Shown: positions 29,701 through 37,465, counted from the first letter of the stretch. The stretch is DNA of 64,000 nt from Sporolactobacillus shoreicorticis (GCF_024125445.1 NZ_JAMXWM010000011.1:56751-120750); one strand, 5' to 3'. Notes: a model not told the origin generated them from the sequence alone. A program made the numbers and translations.

Positions 29701-30171
29701 TTCTGTGATACTTATGGAGAAACGACCGTTTTAGAAACACCTACCTTTTTCTACGGACTGCGTCTCGGAGAAGAAGTGTCTGTTACGATTGAAGAAGGAA
29801 AGATGCTTGTTGTAAAGCTGATTTCAATTGGCCATCCGCAAAAGGACGGCACGCGGACACTGTATTATGAATTAAACGGCCAACCACGCGAAGTATCGAT
29901 AAAAGATATGAACGTTCAGGCATCCGAGATCGCACACGCAAAAGCTGAAAAAGACAATCCGAATCAGATCGGGGCATCAATGCCGGGAACGGTCGTAAAA
30001 GTACTTGTTTCCTCAGGTGAACGTGTTAAGAAGGGTGATCACCTGCTTGTCACCGAAGCGATGAAGATGGAGACGACCGTTCAGGCACCAACGGACGGAA
30101 CGATCAAAAAAGTATATGTCAGCGAGAACGATGTCATTGAAACGGGTGACTTGATGATTGAATTAAGCTGA
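26728..30171 (+). CDS. pycA: Pyruvate carboxylase
   Basis: A 1147-residue biotin enzyme making oxaloacetate from pyruvate, bicarbonate and ATP. Biotin carboxylase domain (1-460) with GGGGRGMR and EVNPRVQVEH; carboxyltransferase (about 530-800) beginning LLTDTTFRDAHQSL; PC tetramerisation domain; and C-terminal BCCP with biotinylated K1113 in EAMKME. Length equals the family norm. It is monocistronic with a terminator shared with ctaA. In a fermenter it mainly supplies oxaloacetate for biosynthesis. Confidence 0.98.
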   Translation: MLKQKIKRLLIANRGEIAIRICRACTELGIRTVAIYSKEDISSYHRYKADESYLVGRGKNPIEAYLDIESIIEVAKAHHVDAIHPGYGFLSENADFARRCTEEGIIFVGPKSEHLTTFGDKAAAREAAVNAAIPVIPGSGGPVSSVDEVKAFGRTHGYPIIIKAVLGGGGRGMRIVRSAQGVDEAYARATSEAKQTFGKEDVYVEKYLDHPRHIEVQIMADQSGEIVHLYERDCSVQRRHQKVVEVAPSRGLGEKLRHDICNAAVRLMKSVNYLNAGTVEFLVTPSGEFYFIEVNPRVQVEHTITELITGIDIVSSQILIAEGYGLHEDPVLIPEQKDIRTYGYAIQCRVTTEDPSNQFMPDTGKIVAYRSGGGFGVRLDAGNAYTGSVITPYYDSLLVKLSTNARTFKSAAVKMLRNLKEFRIRGIKTNIPFLINVVQHPEFLEGNVSTTFIDTTPELFVFNKILDRGTKMLSYIGNITINGYPGIQKNKKPVFDVPPIPDVKLSEPFSGGTKQILEQKGAQGVADWVKAQKQVLLTDTTFRDAHQSLLATRMRTKDIIRVAAQTAHLLPNLFSEEAWGGATFDTSYRFLREDPWERLSKVRAKMPNVLLQMLLRGSNAVGYKNYPDNLIKAFVKEAAKHGVDVFRVFDSLNWLDGMRVALDAVIESGKIAEGTICYTGDILDMSRTKYNLDYYKKMARDLEAAGAHILGIKDMAGLLKPEAAYRLISELKDTISLPIHLHTHDTSGNGIYTYVRAIDAGVDIVDVAVEAMAGMTSQPSVNSLYYALGANDRKPDIDINALESLSHYWEKVRHYYFPFESGMKTSNAEIYKLEMPGGQYSNLRQQAIAVGLGDRFEEVKDMYRRVNLLFGDIVKVTPSSKVVGDMTLYMVQNHLNEDSIYEKGQTLDFPNSVVNFFIGELGQPYQGFPKELQRIILKGKQPLTDRPGKHLEPINFADIQARLEEKFERKFKFHEVLSAALYPKVYTDYLHFCDTYGETTVLETPTFFYGLRLGEEVSVTIEEGKMLVVKLISIGHPQKDGTRTLYYELNGQPREVSIKDMNVQASEIAHAKAEKDNPNQIGASMPGTVVKVLVSSGERVKKGDHLLVTEAMKMETTVQAPTDGTIKKVYVSENDVIETGDLMIELS

Positions 30172-30192
30172 TCGGGTTACAATGAGAAATAC

Positions 30193-30234
30193 AAAAAAGA
30201 AGAACTCAAGCCATTGCTTGGGTTCTTCTTTTTT
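30193..30234. terminator. Bidirectional terminator pycA/ctaA
   Basis: Nineteen-nt arms (30193-30211 and 30216-30234) with one G-T pair; A6 on the left and T6 on the right provide U-runs for both strands. Confidence 0.9.
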
Positions 30235-30247
30235 GTTAATAAATGAC

Positions 30248-31171
30248 TTAATGAACAGAATTGCTGCGCGCACCGGGTCTCCAGCCAAACAGAATCAGTA
30301 TTGTTATCACGCCAAAATAGCCTGTGACAAATAGTGCATGAAGAAGTAGAAACAGTAAATTCATTTTTGTCGTTATGATGAAAATTCCTGACACAGCCTG
30401 CAGTGCTGTGCAGATCAAAGCGATGAAGAGCAAATTGGAAAGAAGCCGCTCATTCTTATAGTTTCTGAGTGACACAACCAAACTCCAAATCAGCCAGATC
30501 AGCAGAATTAATGCGAGAACGCGGTGCAAATACTGAACGCCGGCTTTGCTGATCAGCGGTTCAGGAAACACATGACCATTACATAATGGAAAATCCGTAC
30601 ATCCAAGACTGGATTCCGTGTGACGGACAAAGGCCCCGGAATAGATCAAGATATAAGAGTATATGCCCAGCAGAATAAAATTCCATTTCATCGGTTTGGG
30701 TAGGGTGAGTTTAAATAGATGACGATCGGGTTCGATACTCTCGAAAACAAGGCAAGTAAGCAGCAGCATACTTGCAAATGAAAGAAGTGAGATGCCGAAA
30801 TGAAGTGCAAGTACGATCGATGATTGTCCCCATACGACAGCGGCCATTCCTAGGAATGCTTGTAAAAAAATGAAAAAGACAGAGGCGGCAACGAGAAAGC
30901 GTCCACCCCATATTTTTTTAAAACGAATCCATAACCAGATTGCCTGAATGACAACAAGAATCGATGCAATTCCTGAGACCGCACGATGACTGAATTCAAT
31001 CCATGTTTGATGGGCTTGTGCTTTAGGAATAATCTGGCCGTTGCACAGCGGCCAGTTATTTCCGCAACCGTACTCCGAACCTGTATTGGTTACAAGAGCG
31101 CCCATGAGGACAACAATCAGAACCGAAAGGCAGCCTGCAACACTTAAGATTTTTAAAGAGCGATCTTTCAT
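30248..31171 (-). CDS. ctaA: Heme A synthase
   Basis: A 307-residue, eight-helix membrane enzyme oxidising heme O to heme A. Heme/catalytic residues align with B. subtilis CtaA: cysteine pair C36/C43, E59 and H62 in EFSHRAVSG, plus a second half with LHRVLAL. Start ATG at 31171 follows AGGTGAT; the upstream GTG lies in that SD. Divergent from ctaB. It is retained although cytochrome aa3 genes are not adjacent, so an oxidase elsewhere or a vestigial role must be considered. Confidence 0.93.
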   Translation of the reverse strand: MKDRSLKILSVAGCLSVLIVVLMGALVTNTGSEYGCGNNWPLCNGQIIPKAQAHQTWIEFSHRAVSGIASILVVIQAIWLWIRFKKIWGGRFLVAASVFFIFLQAFLGMAAVVWGQSSIVLALHFGISLLSFASMLLLTCLVFESIEPDRHLFKLTLPKPMKWNFILLGIYSYILIYSGAFVRHTESSLGCTDFPLCNGHVFPEPLISKAGVQYLHRVLALILLIWLIWSLVVSLRNYKNERLLSNLLFIALICTALQAVSGIFIITTKMNLLFLLLHALFVTGYFGVITILILFGWRPGARSNSVH

Positions 31172-31649
31172 ATGTATCACCTGATTTCAGATTTAAGGTT
31201 GCTGGTTTTCATGCTCAGCTCCGCATTCCTATTCTAGCAGAATGTTAAAGGATTCCAGAACAATTCGCTCAATTTATTGGATTAAACTCGTTAATTGACA
31301 AATAATAGACATAAATAAATGTATTATAGCATTTACATTGTGATTAATATCATTGATGTAAATCGACGACAAAAGTTATTTGATCGTATATAATAATAAT
31401 TATCTGGAAGAACTGCTTCAAAGTATTTATGGCTCCATTATTTATATATTTCTCAAAGTATAAGCAGCGGTAATTGTTGTTTATATGTCGATGCACGAAT
31501 TCTACAAAAAAAAGCTGGTTCTTTAAAGCGGAGAATGGCGGGCTGCTTCCTCTGCATCATTGGTCGGCGGCATACGCCCAAAAGATTGCAGGATAAATTT
31601 GATGGAGTCGTTCATGGCTGCAACAATAGAGAAAGAAGGCTGTTTTTTA
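31172..31649. other. Divergent ctaA/ctaB regulatory region
   Basis: AT-rich, 478 nt. It contains TTGTGA-N6-TCATTG (31338-31355), resembling half of a Rex or Fnr operator, within an outer TTTACAT/ATGTAAA pair, and a TATAAT about 50 nt further on. The remaining ~230 nt is leader in which I identify nothing. In B. subtilis this region is ResD-controlled. Confidence 0.45.
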
Positions 31650-32573
31650 ATGAGGATAATCGGATCAGATGAGCAGACATTAGAATCTATTGATGCTGCC
31701 CCTTGGAAAAAAATGGTTCATGATGTGCTCACGACTGTAAAGATAGGTATTGTAAATTCCAACTTGATGACAACGTTTACCGGATTATGGCTGGCTTTAT
31801 TTTTTAATGAAGAGAATATTGGGACACTGGCAGGATCTGTGATATTTGTTTTAATGGGTACTGCGCTTGTCATTGCCGGAGGCTGTTCATTGAATAACTT
31901 TATTGATCGGGATATTGATCCATTGATGGAACGGACACATGAACGGCCATCCGCTACGGGGAAGATGAGCGGGAGAACTGTATTGATTATGGGCTTGTCT
32001 CTTTCTGTTCTCGGCCTACTTGCCCTGCTCGCGGCATCGGTAACCGCAGCGATATACGGATTGTTAGGGCTTCTTGTTTATGTGCTTGTCTATACGCTGT
32101 GGTTGAAAAGAAGCCATTCCATGAATACGGTTGTGGGCAGTGTTGCCGGGGCTGTTCCGCCGATTATTGGGTGGGCGGCAGTGGACCCTTCGCTTCAATC
32201 ACCGATACCATGGATTTTGTTTCTCGTTCTGTTTCTGTGGCAGCCGCCGCATTTTCTGGCACTTGCAATGAAACGTGTTGAGGAATATCGTCGTGCAGGT
32301 ATTCCGATGCTGCCGGTGGTTGCCGGTTTCGAGATCACGAAGAGACAGATGATTTTTTATGTAGCTGTACTGGTACCAACCTCTTTGCTTCTGTACGCTC
32401 TTGGCCCGGTCTATTTAGTCAGTGCACTGATTCTGGGTTTTACATGGTTGGGGCTCGCCATTTACGGATTGATGGCAAAGGATACTGTGAAGTGGGCCCG
32501 GTTAATGTTTGTCTATTCCTTAAATTATATGACGGTTTTGTTTCTCATCATGATTGTTTCAACCTTTTTTTAA
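31650..32573 (+). CDS. ctaB: Heme O synthase (protoheme IX farnesyltransferase)
   Basis: UbiA-family prenyltransferase of about 307 residues with nine membrane helices, attaching farnesyl to heme b. Aspartate-rich motif DRDIDPLMERT and second motif around KRVEEYRRAG are present. Start ATG 31650 gives the same N-terminal length before KIGIVNSN as B. subtilis CtaB; ATG 31614, with GGAG upstream, is an alternative. In B. subtilis ctaCDEFG follow; here a terminator and a GNAT gene come next. Confidence 0.9.
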   Translation: MRIIGSDEQTLESIDAAPWKKMVHDVLTTVKIGIVNSNLMTTFTGLWLALFFNEENIGTLAGSVIFVLMGTALVIAGGCSLNNFIDRDIDPLMERTHERPSATGKMSGRTVLIMGLSLSVLGLLALLAASVTAAIYGLLGLLVYVLVYTLWLKRSHSMNTVVGSVAGAVPPIIGWAAVDPSLQSPIPWILFLVLFLWQPPHFLALAMKRVEEYRRAGIPMLPVVAGFEITKRQMIFYVAVLVPTSLLLYALGPVYLVSALILGFTWLGLAIYGLMAKDTVKWARLMFVYSLNYMTVLFLIMIVSTFF

Positions 32574-32592
32574 TAAAATCAAATAATCTGAG

Positions 32593-32620
32593 GGCCGGAA
32601 GAATTTTCTTCCGGCCTTTT
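32593..32620 (+). terminator. Terminator of ctaB
   Basis: Nine-bp GC-rich stem GGCCGGAAG/CTTCCGGCC (32593-32616) followed by TTTT. Confidence 0.85.
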
Positions 32621-32769
32621 CATGTCTTAGAAGTTCTCTGGTTTGATAAAATGAGATGAAAGCTTTCTTCAGTTTTCATGGATTACGAGCATAACAGCTG
32701 AATTTTTTCGCATACACATCAGGGACTAACCATACATTTAGGTGATTGTTTCTTGAGGGGGGTTCAGCG

Positions 32770-33285
32770 GTGCTGATCTTATCGGAGGCGCATGAACAAG
32801 ATGCGGAGCGGCTTTTTCGGTTATACTGTGACATATGCAGAGTGAGGGAGGATCTTGGCTTTGAAATTGGAAAAGCGACAATCCAAGAATTTGCGGAATT
32901 ATTATGCGGCACATCTAAAAGACGAGCCGTCTATTTTATAGCACAGCACGAACAAACGGATATTGGTCTTGCTTCGATTCAAGGCCATGCATCCAGCGAG
33001 ATGGCACATCTGGCTTCATGCAGTATCGGATTGCGAGAACAATGGCGGGGTAAAGGATTTGGCAAAATGATACTTAAGGATCTTGAAGAGTGGTCCATGG
33101 AGCATCAGCTGCTGAGAATCGAGACCTGTATTGATTTTGACAATCGAGCAGCACTGCTTTTGTTCGGTACATCAGGATATCGAGTAGAAGGCATCCGAAA
33201 ATCAGCTTTTATGAGAGATGGAAAATTAAAAGACGGTTTTTATATGGCAAAGCAAATAACCGCACAGAATGAAGAAACAAAATAG
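32770..33285 (+). CDS. GNAT-family N-acetyltransferase
   Basis: A 171-residue acetyltransferase with the acetyl-CoA loop EQWRGKGFGKMIL (about residues 88-100) and the downstream FDNRAALLLFGTSGYRVEG block typical of amino-acid or polyamine acetyltransferases. Start GTG 32770 follows GGGGGG; upstream TTG is rejected. It occupies the place where ctaC-ctaG would be expected. Substrate unknown. Confidence 0.8.
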   Translation: MLILSEAHEQDAERLFRLYCDICRVREDLGFEIGKATIQEFAELLCGTSKRRAVYFIAQHEQTDIGLASIQGHASSEMAHLASCSIGLREQWRGKGFGKMILKDLEEWSMEHQLLRIETCIDFDNRAALLLFGTSGYRVEGIRKSAFMRDGKLKDGFYMAKQITAQNEETK

Positions 33286-33413
33286 ACTAAATTAGGAACT
33301 TTTTTAGACAATTAAAGTAAATGTATCATACAAGTCAGCTGGTAATTTGAATGTTTAGGAAGATGTTATTTTGGATAGGATGGGACTGAAAGTTCAAGGA
33401 GGAATTCAATTCG

Positions 33414-33953
33414 ATGAAACTACCAGTCTCGTTCAAAGAACACCGTGCTTTGTTTCGTATTCTTTCAATAGGTTTACTTGCTGTCTTTGTTCTCTACATT
33501 GGAATTTGGCATCCCGTATCAGCAAAAAAAGACACACATAGTCAAGTAGTTGATCGGCAAATTTCGCCGGTCGATCGGCAGGAAAGGGAACTGTTTGCAA
33601 TCATTAATAAACAAAGAAAAAAGCATCATTTTCAAGTCCTTAAAGCGGACTGGAATTTATTCCGAGTTGCAAGAATTGAAGCGAAACGGATCGCATCCGG
33701 CCGTGCGGAACATACAGGAAACGCAGGAACGATGCTTCGTTCACTAGGTTACAGCGAAAGCGCAGCTCAAATGATTCTTTTACACACAGACAATTCTGAT
33801 GAACAGATAAGAACGCTTTGGCAAAATTCGAGACAGGCTGCTTCGATCAACTCAAATACTGCTGGAAGAAGAATCGGAATCGGCTATGCCACAGGTGAAA
33901 AGGGACGGATATGGATCGTATTTCTTGCTGATGAATCAAGCAGCAGTGACTAA
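33414..33953 (+). CDS. Secreted or membrane-anchored CAP-like domain protein
   Basis: A 179-residue protein: cationic N-terminus, one hydrophobic segment (about 15-35, LFRILSIGLLAVFVLYIGIW) serving as signal or anchor, then a domain with CAP/SCP layout: ELFAIINKQRK near the start, AEHTGN, WQNSRQAASINS and RRIGIGYA. The invariant second-helix His/Glu pattern is incomplete, so it is a divergent or degenerate CAP module. AAGGAGG precedes ATG. Function unknown; its neighbour is a full CAP protein. Confidence 0.6.
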   Translation: MKLPVSFKEHRALFRILSIGLLAVFVLYIGIWHPVSAKKDTHSQVVDRQISPVDRQERELFAIINKQRKKHHFQVLKADWNLFRVARIEAKRIASGRAEHTGNAGTMLRSLGYSESAAQMILLHTDNSDEQIRTLWQNSRQAASINSNTAGRRIGIGYATGEKGRIWIVFLADESSSSD

Positions 33954-34013
33954 CGGGATCTGAGAAGAAAGGCATGGTAACCGATGCACGTTCTGTCCGT
34001 GCAATCCGAGGCC

Positions 34014-34022
34014 TGTTATAAT
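34014..34022 (+). promoter_or_regulatory. Extended -10 promoter of ylbC
   Basis: TGTTATAAT at 34014-34022. A 6-bp inverted repeat TGCACG/CGTGCA (33985-34003) covers the -35 region and could be an operator. Confidence 0.5.
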
Positions 34023-34056
34023 AGAAGAAAGTTTTGGAGACTTGAAGGGGGAGAAG

Positions 34057-35112
34057 ATGATGAGAAAAACAAATGTAATCATTTTCGCCATTGCGGTGAT
34101 TGTATTTGCGGGCACGTTTTTAATTAGTCTGGTTAGTCTTCCCTCGGACAATACAACCTCTTCCTCGAGCAAGAATCGCCAGATGTCAATGACCGCTCAT
34201 AAAACCTTTAAGGTTCCGAAGAGCGGCATACACTCATTGATGGGCAAAACAGAAAAACAAATACTGCGTACATTAGGAAAACCGGAGCGCACTGATCCCA
34301 GTAAATTTGGTTATCGCTGGTTTATTTATGGCAAAGCAAGTGAGAAGTACGTGCAAATTGGCATAGACAATGAGACAAACCGCGTCACCACAATTTATGC
34401 ACTTGGAAAGAAATTAAAGACCAATCCGTTTGCGATTGGTGATGAATCCCAGAAAATATATGAAAAGGTCCCGATTGCGGATGAAGTCTCTTTAACTTAT
34501 AGGGGAACAAAGATTGATTTTGAATTAAATGAAGAAGACATGATGGTTCGCCCATTAATGAAATTCGGGAAAATATGGGTCCAGTTAAATTTTGACCATC
34601 TTTCCGATCGCTTAATCGGCATTCGTTATATGACTACAGAGGTCTTGGCTATGCAGCATCCGTATTCAATGACGTATCAAGGAAATTTACCCGAAACGCC
34701 GACGCTTACCGAAGCGCAATGGACAGCTGTAAACCAAAGCGAGGATCGGGAGATCTTTGATGTCAGCAATGTACTTCGGCTGAGATTTAAGAAAAAAATG
34801 CTTCAATGGAACGATGCGGCACAGCAAGCGGCTTATAAGCACAGCAAGGAAATGAAAATGAAAAACTATTTTTCACATGGCTCTAAATGGTCTGGAGACC
34901 TGAAGACGCGATTGGATCGGGAGAATATTAATTTCCAAATGGCAGGTGAAAATATCGCCGCCAAGTATCCGGATGCTCTTGCAGTAAGCCTTGGTTGGCT
35001 CAACAGCGTTGATCACCGTAAGAATTTATTAAATGACGACTTTACAGAACTCGGTGTCGGTTCTTATCAAAATTATTACACACAGGATTTCGTCAGGCCA
35101 ATGATTCCCTGA
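34057..35112 (+). CDS. ylbC: CAP-domain protein YlbC
   Basis: A 351-residue exported protein. An N-terminal hydrophobic segment is followed by the CAP-associated N-terminal domain (SLMGKTEKQILRTLGKPERTDP) and a C-terminal CAP/SCP domain (about 225-351) with HSKEMKMKNYFSH, GENIA and GWLNSVDHRKNLL, the intact family signature. In B. subtilis ylbC follows the cta genes. No protease activity is proven for bacterial CAP proteins. Tandem ATGs at 34057 and 34060 are both possible behind AAGGGGGAG. Confidence 0.85.
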   Translation: MMRKTNVIIFAIAVIVFAGTFLISLVSLPSDNTTSSSSKNRQMSMTAHKTFKVPKSGIHSLMGKTEKQILRTLGKPERTDPSKFGYRWFIYGKASEKYVQIGIDNETNRVTTIYALGKKLKTNPFAIGDESQKIYEKVPIADEVSLTYRGTKIDFELNEEDMMVRPLMKFGKIWVQLNFDHLSDRLIGIRYMTTEVLAMQHPYSMTYQGNLPETPTLTEAQWTAVNQSEDREIFDVSNVLRLRFKKKMLQWNDAAQQAAYKHSKEMKMKNYFSHGSKWSGDLKTRLDRENINFQMAGENIAAKYPDALAVSLGWLNSVDHRKNLLNDDFTELGVGSYQNYYTQDFVRPMIP

Positions 35113-35202
35113 ATGAAACCTGTTTTTTTTGATCTCAGACGCACACCTGGGTCAGCTTTTGCTTAAGATAATCTTAGCAGAACCTTTGGGGAGGTGTGCC
35201 CT

Positions 35203-35649
35203 TTGGCAGAAGAAAGAACAAATGCGGCAATTAAAAAGTTCAAAAATTTTTTGCGCAGTCATCCGGAAATCGTAGAATATGTTCATGAAAACGGTATAAA
35301 GTGGCGCGACGTGTTTGATGATTGGGTAATCTTCGGTGAAAAAAATGATGTTTGGAAAAAATACGGTATGCGTGCGGAAGATACTGAAGAAAGCCATGAG
35401 AAAAAAAAGAGTTCAACCTTTTCGTTAAATAAAATGCTGGAAGTGGTTGACACAATTGACACGAAACAATGGCAGGAACGCCTTGATACAATCAGCGGCG
35501 CTTTGACAGGCATTCGGTCATTTATCGGCCAATTCCAACAAAATAATGAACAGAATAAGCAGAACGATGGGAATGATCCAGGTTCTGCTGAACATCCATC
35601 ATCCCAACCGTCCGACCGTTCAAACAGTCAAAACCCATTTTTCTTTTGA
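35203..35649 (+). CDS. ylbD: YlbD-family putative spore coat protein
   Basis: A 148-residue protein with N-terminal helical KKFKNFLRSHPEIVEYV and WRDVFDDWVIFGE motifs of the YlbD family, which is annotated as coat-associated in B. subtilis, then a low-complexity Asn/Gln/Ser-rich tail ending NPFFF. Start TTG 35203 follows GGGGAGGTG; the GTG inside that SD is rejected. Next gene ylbE begins 16 nt downstream. Confidence 0.75.
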   Translation: MAEERTNAAIKKFKNFLRSHPEIVEYVHENGIKWRDVFDDWVIFGEKNDVWKKYGMRAEDTEESHEKKKSSTFSLNKMLEVVDTIDTKQWQERLDTISGALTGIRSFIGQFQQNNEQNKQNDGNDPGSAEHPSSQPSDRSNSQNPFFF

Positions 35650-35665
35650 AAGGATTGAACCTGAG

Positions 35666-35914
35666 ATGAGAATTGAAATTCAAGAGTACTTAGACAGCCG
35701 GCCTGAAGAGAAATTGTTTGTACGCATGCATCCGGAATGGTATCGGAAATTAAGCCGGTCTCCTTGGGAACTGAGTCATCTCAAATCTGCGGCAAATCAG
35801 TTCTATGGCCGTACATTCAGTCAGCGTTTAGATCGGTTTAACCAACGAGCCAGCATGATGAGCATGCTTGTTTCAATGGCTCAGGCGATGAGTGCACAGA
35901 AATCTAAAGATTAA
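35666..35914 (+). CDS. ylbE: YlbE-like protein
   Basis: An 82-residue protein of the YlbE family: RIEIQEYLDSRPEEKLFVRMHPEWYRKLSR is the conserved core, followed by a Met-rich C-terminus. Length matches B. subtilis YlbE (79). The longer open frame upstream overlaps ylbD and is rejected. Weak SD AAAGGA at 11 nt, perhaps coupled to ylbD. Function unknown. Confidence 0.8.
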   Translation: MRIEIQEYLDSRPEEKLFVRMHPEWYRKLSRSPWELSHLKSAANQFYGRTFSQRLDRFNQRASMMSMLVSMAQAMSAQKSKD

Positions 35915-35991
35915 GAGAAGGAAATAACATCCGGAATAATGGCGCTTTAGCTCTATTTGTTGTATATTTTAATAGAACCGGGGGTGACGGA

Positions 35992-36435
35992 ATGATTGGG
36001 ACATTAGAAAATGCCTCTCTGTTGGACCACGCTGAGGAGCTTGCTTCCATGGTGCTCCATTCGGAATACTATGCGTTATATCAAGAAAGTAAGAATAGAT
36101 TAGAACGCGATGAAAAATCGCAGCAATTGATTAAGCAATTTCTAATGGTCAGAGACAAGTATGATGAAGTTCAGCGCTTTGGCAGATATCACCCTGATTA
36201 TAAGTCGGTTATAAAAGAAATGATGGAGTGCAAACGAGAGCTGGATGTTCATCCGTTTATTGCCGATTATAAGAAAAAGGAAAATCAATTAAATGAGCTG
36301 CTGGGTGAAGTGAGTACCATTCTTGCTCGTTCGGTTTCATCTTCGATAAAGGTGCCGACCGGAGATCCGTTTTTTGATCGTTCATGCGGTACAGGCTGCG
36401 GATCCGGAGGGAAATGCGGCTGCCGCGTGCGGTAA
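35992..36435 (+). CDS. ylbF: YlbF, component of the Y-complex (YaaT-YlbF-YmcA)
   Basis: A 147-residue helical protein of the Com_YlbF family. In B. subtilis YlbF joins YmcA and YaaT to direct RNase Y mRNA processing and to support sporulation, competence and biofilm, and carries an Fe-S cluster. The C-terminal cysteines C132, C136, C142 and C144 (CGTGCGSGGKCGC) match that cluster site. ATG follows GGGGGTGA. Confidence 0.92.
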   Translation: MIGTLENASLLDHAEELASMVLHSEYYALYQESKNRLERDEKSQQLIKQFLMVRDKYDEVQRFGRYHPDYKSVIKEMMECKRELDVHPFIADYKKKENQLNELLGEVSTILARSVSSSIKVPTGDPFFDRSCGTGCGSGGKCGCRVR

Positions 36436-36735
36436 ATTCTGCCGGTCGTCGAGCTTTTCGAAGGTATATATTGATAACAACATCAGTGACTTCCGCATGC
36501 GCGTAGAACGAATTCATGATTGGTGGAGGATTCTTTTATAATAGGAAAAGATCGAGTCATATGATGATTTACAGGATGTTATTGCCGATTTATAAATAGA
36601 GAACTGAGCCTCCATTGAACTTATATAAGTTCTGTGGGGATACGGGTCAGTGGGAGGATTGAGGAGTTAATCTGTCAATACGGTTTCAGGCAGCATAGAG
36701 AAAGATAGAACGGAAACAAGGGGTGGTGTGTTCCG
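36436..36735. other. ylbF-ylbG intergenic region with large hairpin
   Basis: Carries a weak sigma-A-like TATAAT (36537-36542) and a 49-nt dyad at 36603-36651: ACTGAGCC/GGGTCAGT outside and a perfect 16-nt palindrome GAACTTATATAAGTTC (36617-36632) at the centre. A 27-codon ORF at 36516 lacks an SD. Confidence 0.5.
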
Positions 36736-37008
36736 GTGGACATGCAAAAAAGAGACAGCATTATTGTTTGGCTTTACAATACAAAATATTTGCGAGTGCT
36801 CAGACGCTATGGTTATGTGCACTATATATCAAAACGGATGAAATATGCTATTCTTTATTGCAATCACGAGCAAAGTGATGCAACGATTAGCCAGCTGCAG
36901 AAAATGAAATTTATTAAAACGGTTGATGTCTCTCAACTGCAGCATGTTCGAACAACATATGAAAAGGGCAAGTCAAAAATTGAAGAAAAAGATGAAGTAT
37001 TTAATTAA
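36736..37008 (+). CDS. ylbG: YlbG family protein (DUF2129)
   Basis: A 90-residue cytoplasmic protein with the family core SIIVWLYNTKYLRVLRRYG, HYISKRMKYAILYCN and FIKTVDVS. Same length as B. subtilis YlbG. GTG start at 36736 is preceded by AAGGGGTGG; an ATG two codons later is too far from it. Function unknown; gene neighbours ylbF and the small RNA region are conserved in sporeformers. Confidence 0.87.
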   Translation: MDMQKRDSIIVWLYNTKYLRVLRRYGYVHYISKRMKYAILYCNHEQSDATISQLQKMKFIKTVDVSQLQHVRTTYEKGKSKIEEKDEVFN

Positions 37009-37257
37009 TCCGCTGTTCCATACTCAGTCGTGCTGGACAAATGAAATGTGCCAAACTCATGGACCAGGGTAATGGGAGCATTGCGACAGCAAGAATGATC
37101 GATTGTTCATGTACTGAAGGACATAGGTTTTACCGAATTGCCTACTTACTTCATCTCAATCTTGAAAAAGCCATCTTATGGAGAAAACCTGGCGAGATCG
37201 TTAGCTTTCTCCATACTAGATATGGCTGATCTCTTATGTTTTATCACTTTTTTGTAT

Positions 37258-37283
37258 AAAAAAACCCGCAGACAAACTGCGGG
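37258..37283 (-). terminator. Minus-strand terminator of the small RNA
   Basis: CCCGCAG-TTTGT-CTGCGGG followed by seven T on the minus strand. Confidence 0.85.
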
Positions 37284-37429
37284 CTGTCTTTACGCATCAA
37301 AGGATGCAAGACAATGGGAGAGGAGAAACCGGCGGAAAACTTATGGGGAAACGTAAGTATCCGCGGTTGGGTCAACATCTTAAACGATGTTGCCAAAAAA
37401 TAGTATGTACGAGTGGCACAAGTTCTATA
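37258..37429 (-). ncRNA. csfG: Candidate sporulation small RNA (csfG-like)
   Basis: On the minus strand, three stem-loops and a terminator form a roughly 172-nt transcript: CAACATC/GATGTTG (37373-37392), a two-step hairpin GCGGA..ACTTA/TAAGT..TCCGC (37332-37364), TGTCTT..GCATC/GATGC..AAGACA (37285-37313) and CCCGCAG/CTGCGGG with T7 (37258-37283). Between the second and third hairpins an unpaired CU-rich segment contains CTCCT, complementary to Shine-Dalgarno sequences. B. subtilis csfG, a forespore small RNA conserved in endospore formers, lies as I recall between ylbG and ylbH (rsmD). The match by position and structure is seen; sequence homology to csfG is not checked. A 65-codon ORF on this strand has no SD. 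Confidence 0.65.
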
Positions 37430-37435
37430 CATCTT

Positions 37436-37465
37436 TACCATTTTTATTGCTAGATGAGGTATTCA
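37436..37465 (-). promoter_or_regulatory. Sigma-G/F-like promoter of the small RNA
   Basis: Minus strand TGAATA (37460-37465), 17-bp spacer, AATGGTA (37436-37442). This agrees with the sigma-G pattern TGAATA...CATnnTA except for the first -10 base. Confidence 0.5.

Noticed and set aside
36516..36599. 27-codon ORF between ylbF and ylbG
   Set aside because: No suitable SD spacing and no recognisable family; too short to support.
37041..37356. Two overlapping plus-strand ORFs (62 and 72 codons) after ylbG
   Set aside because: No SD, no family resemblance and the second crosses the minus-strand terminator.
37244..37441. 65-codon ORF on the minus strand in the ylbG-rsmD gap
   Set aside because: No SD, its start lies next to the inferred transcription start, composition is not protein-like and it runs straight through the RNA hairpins into the terminator.
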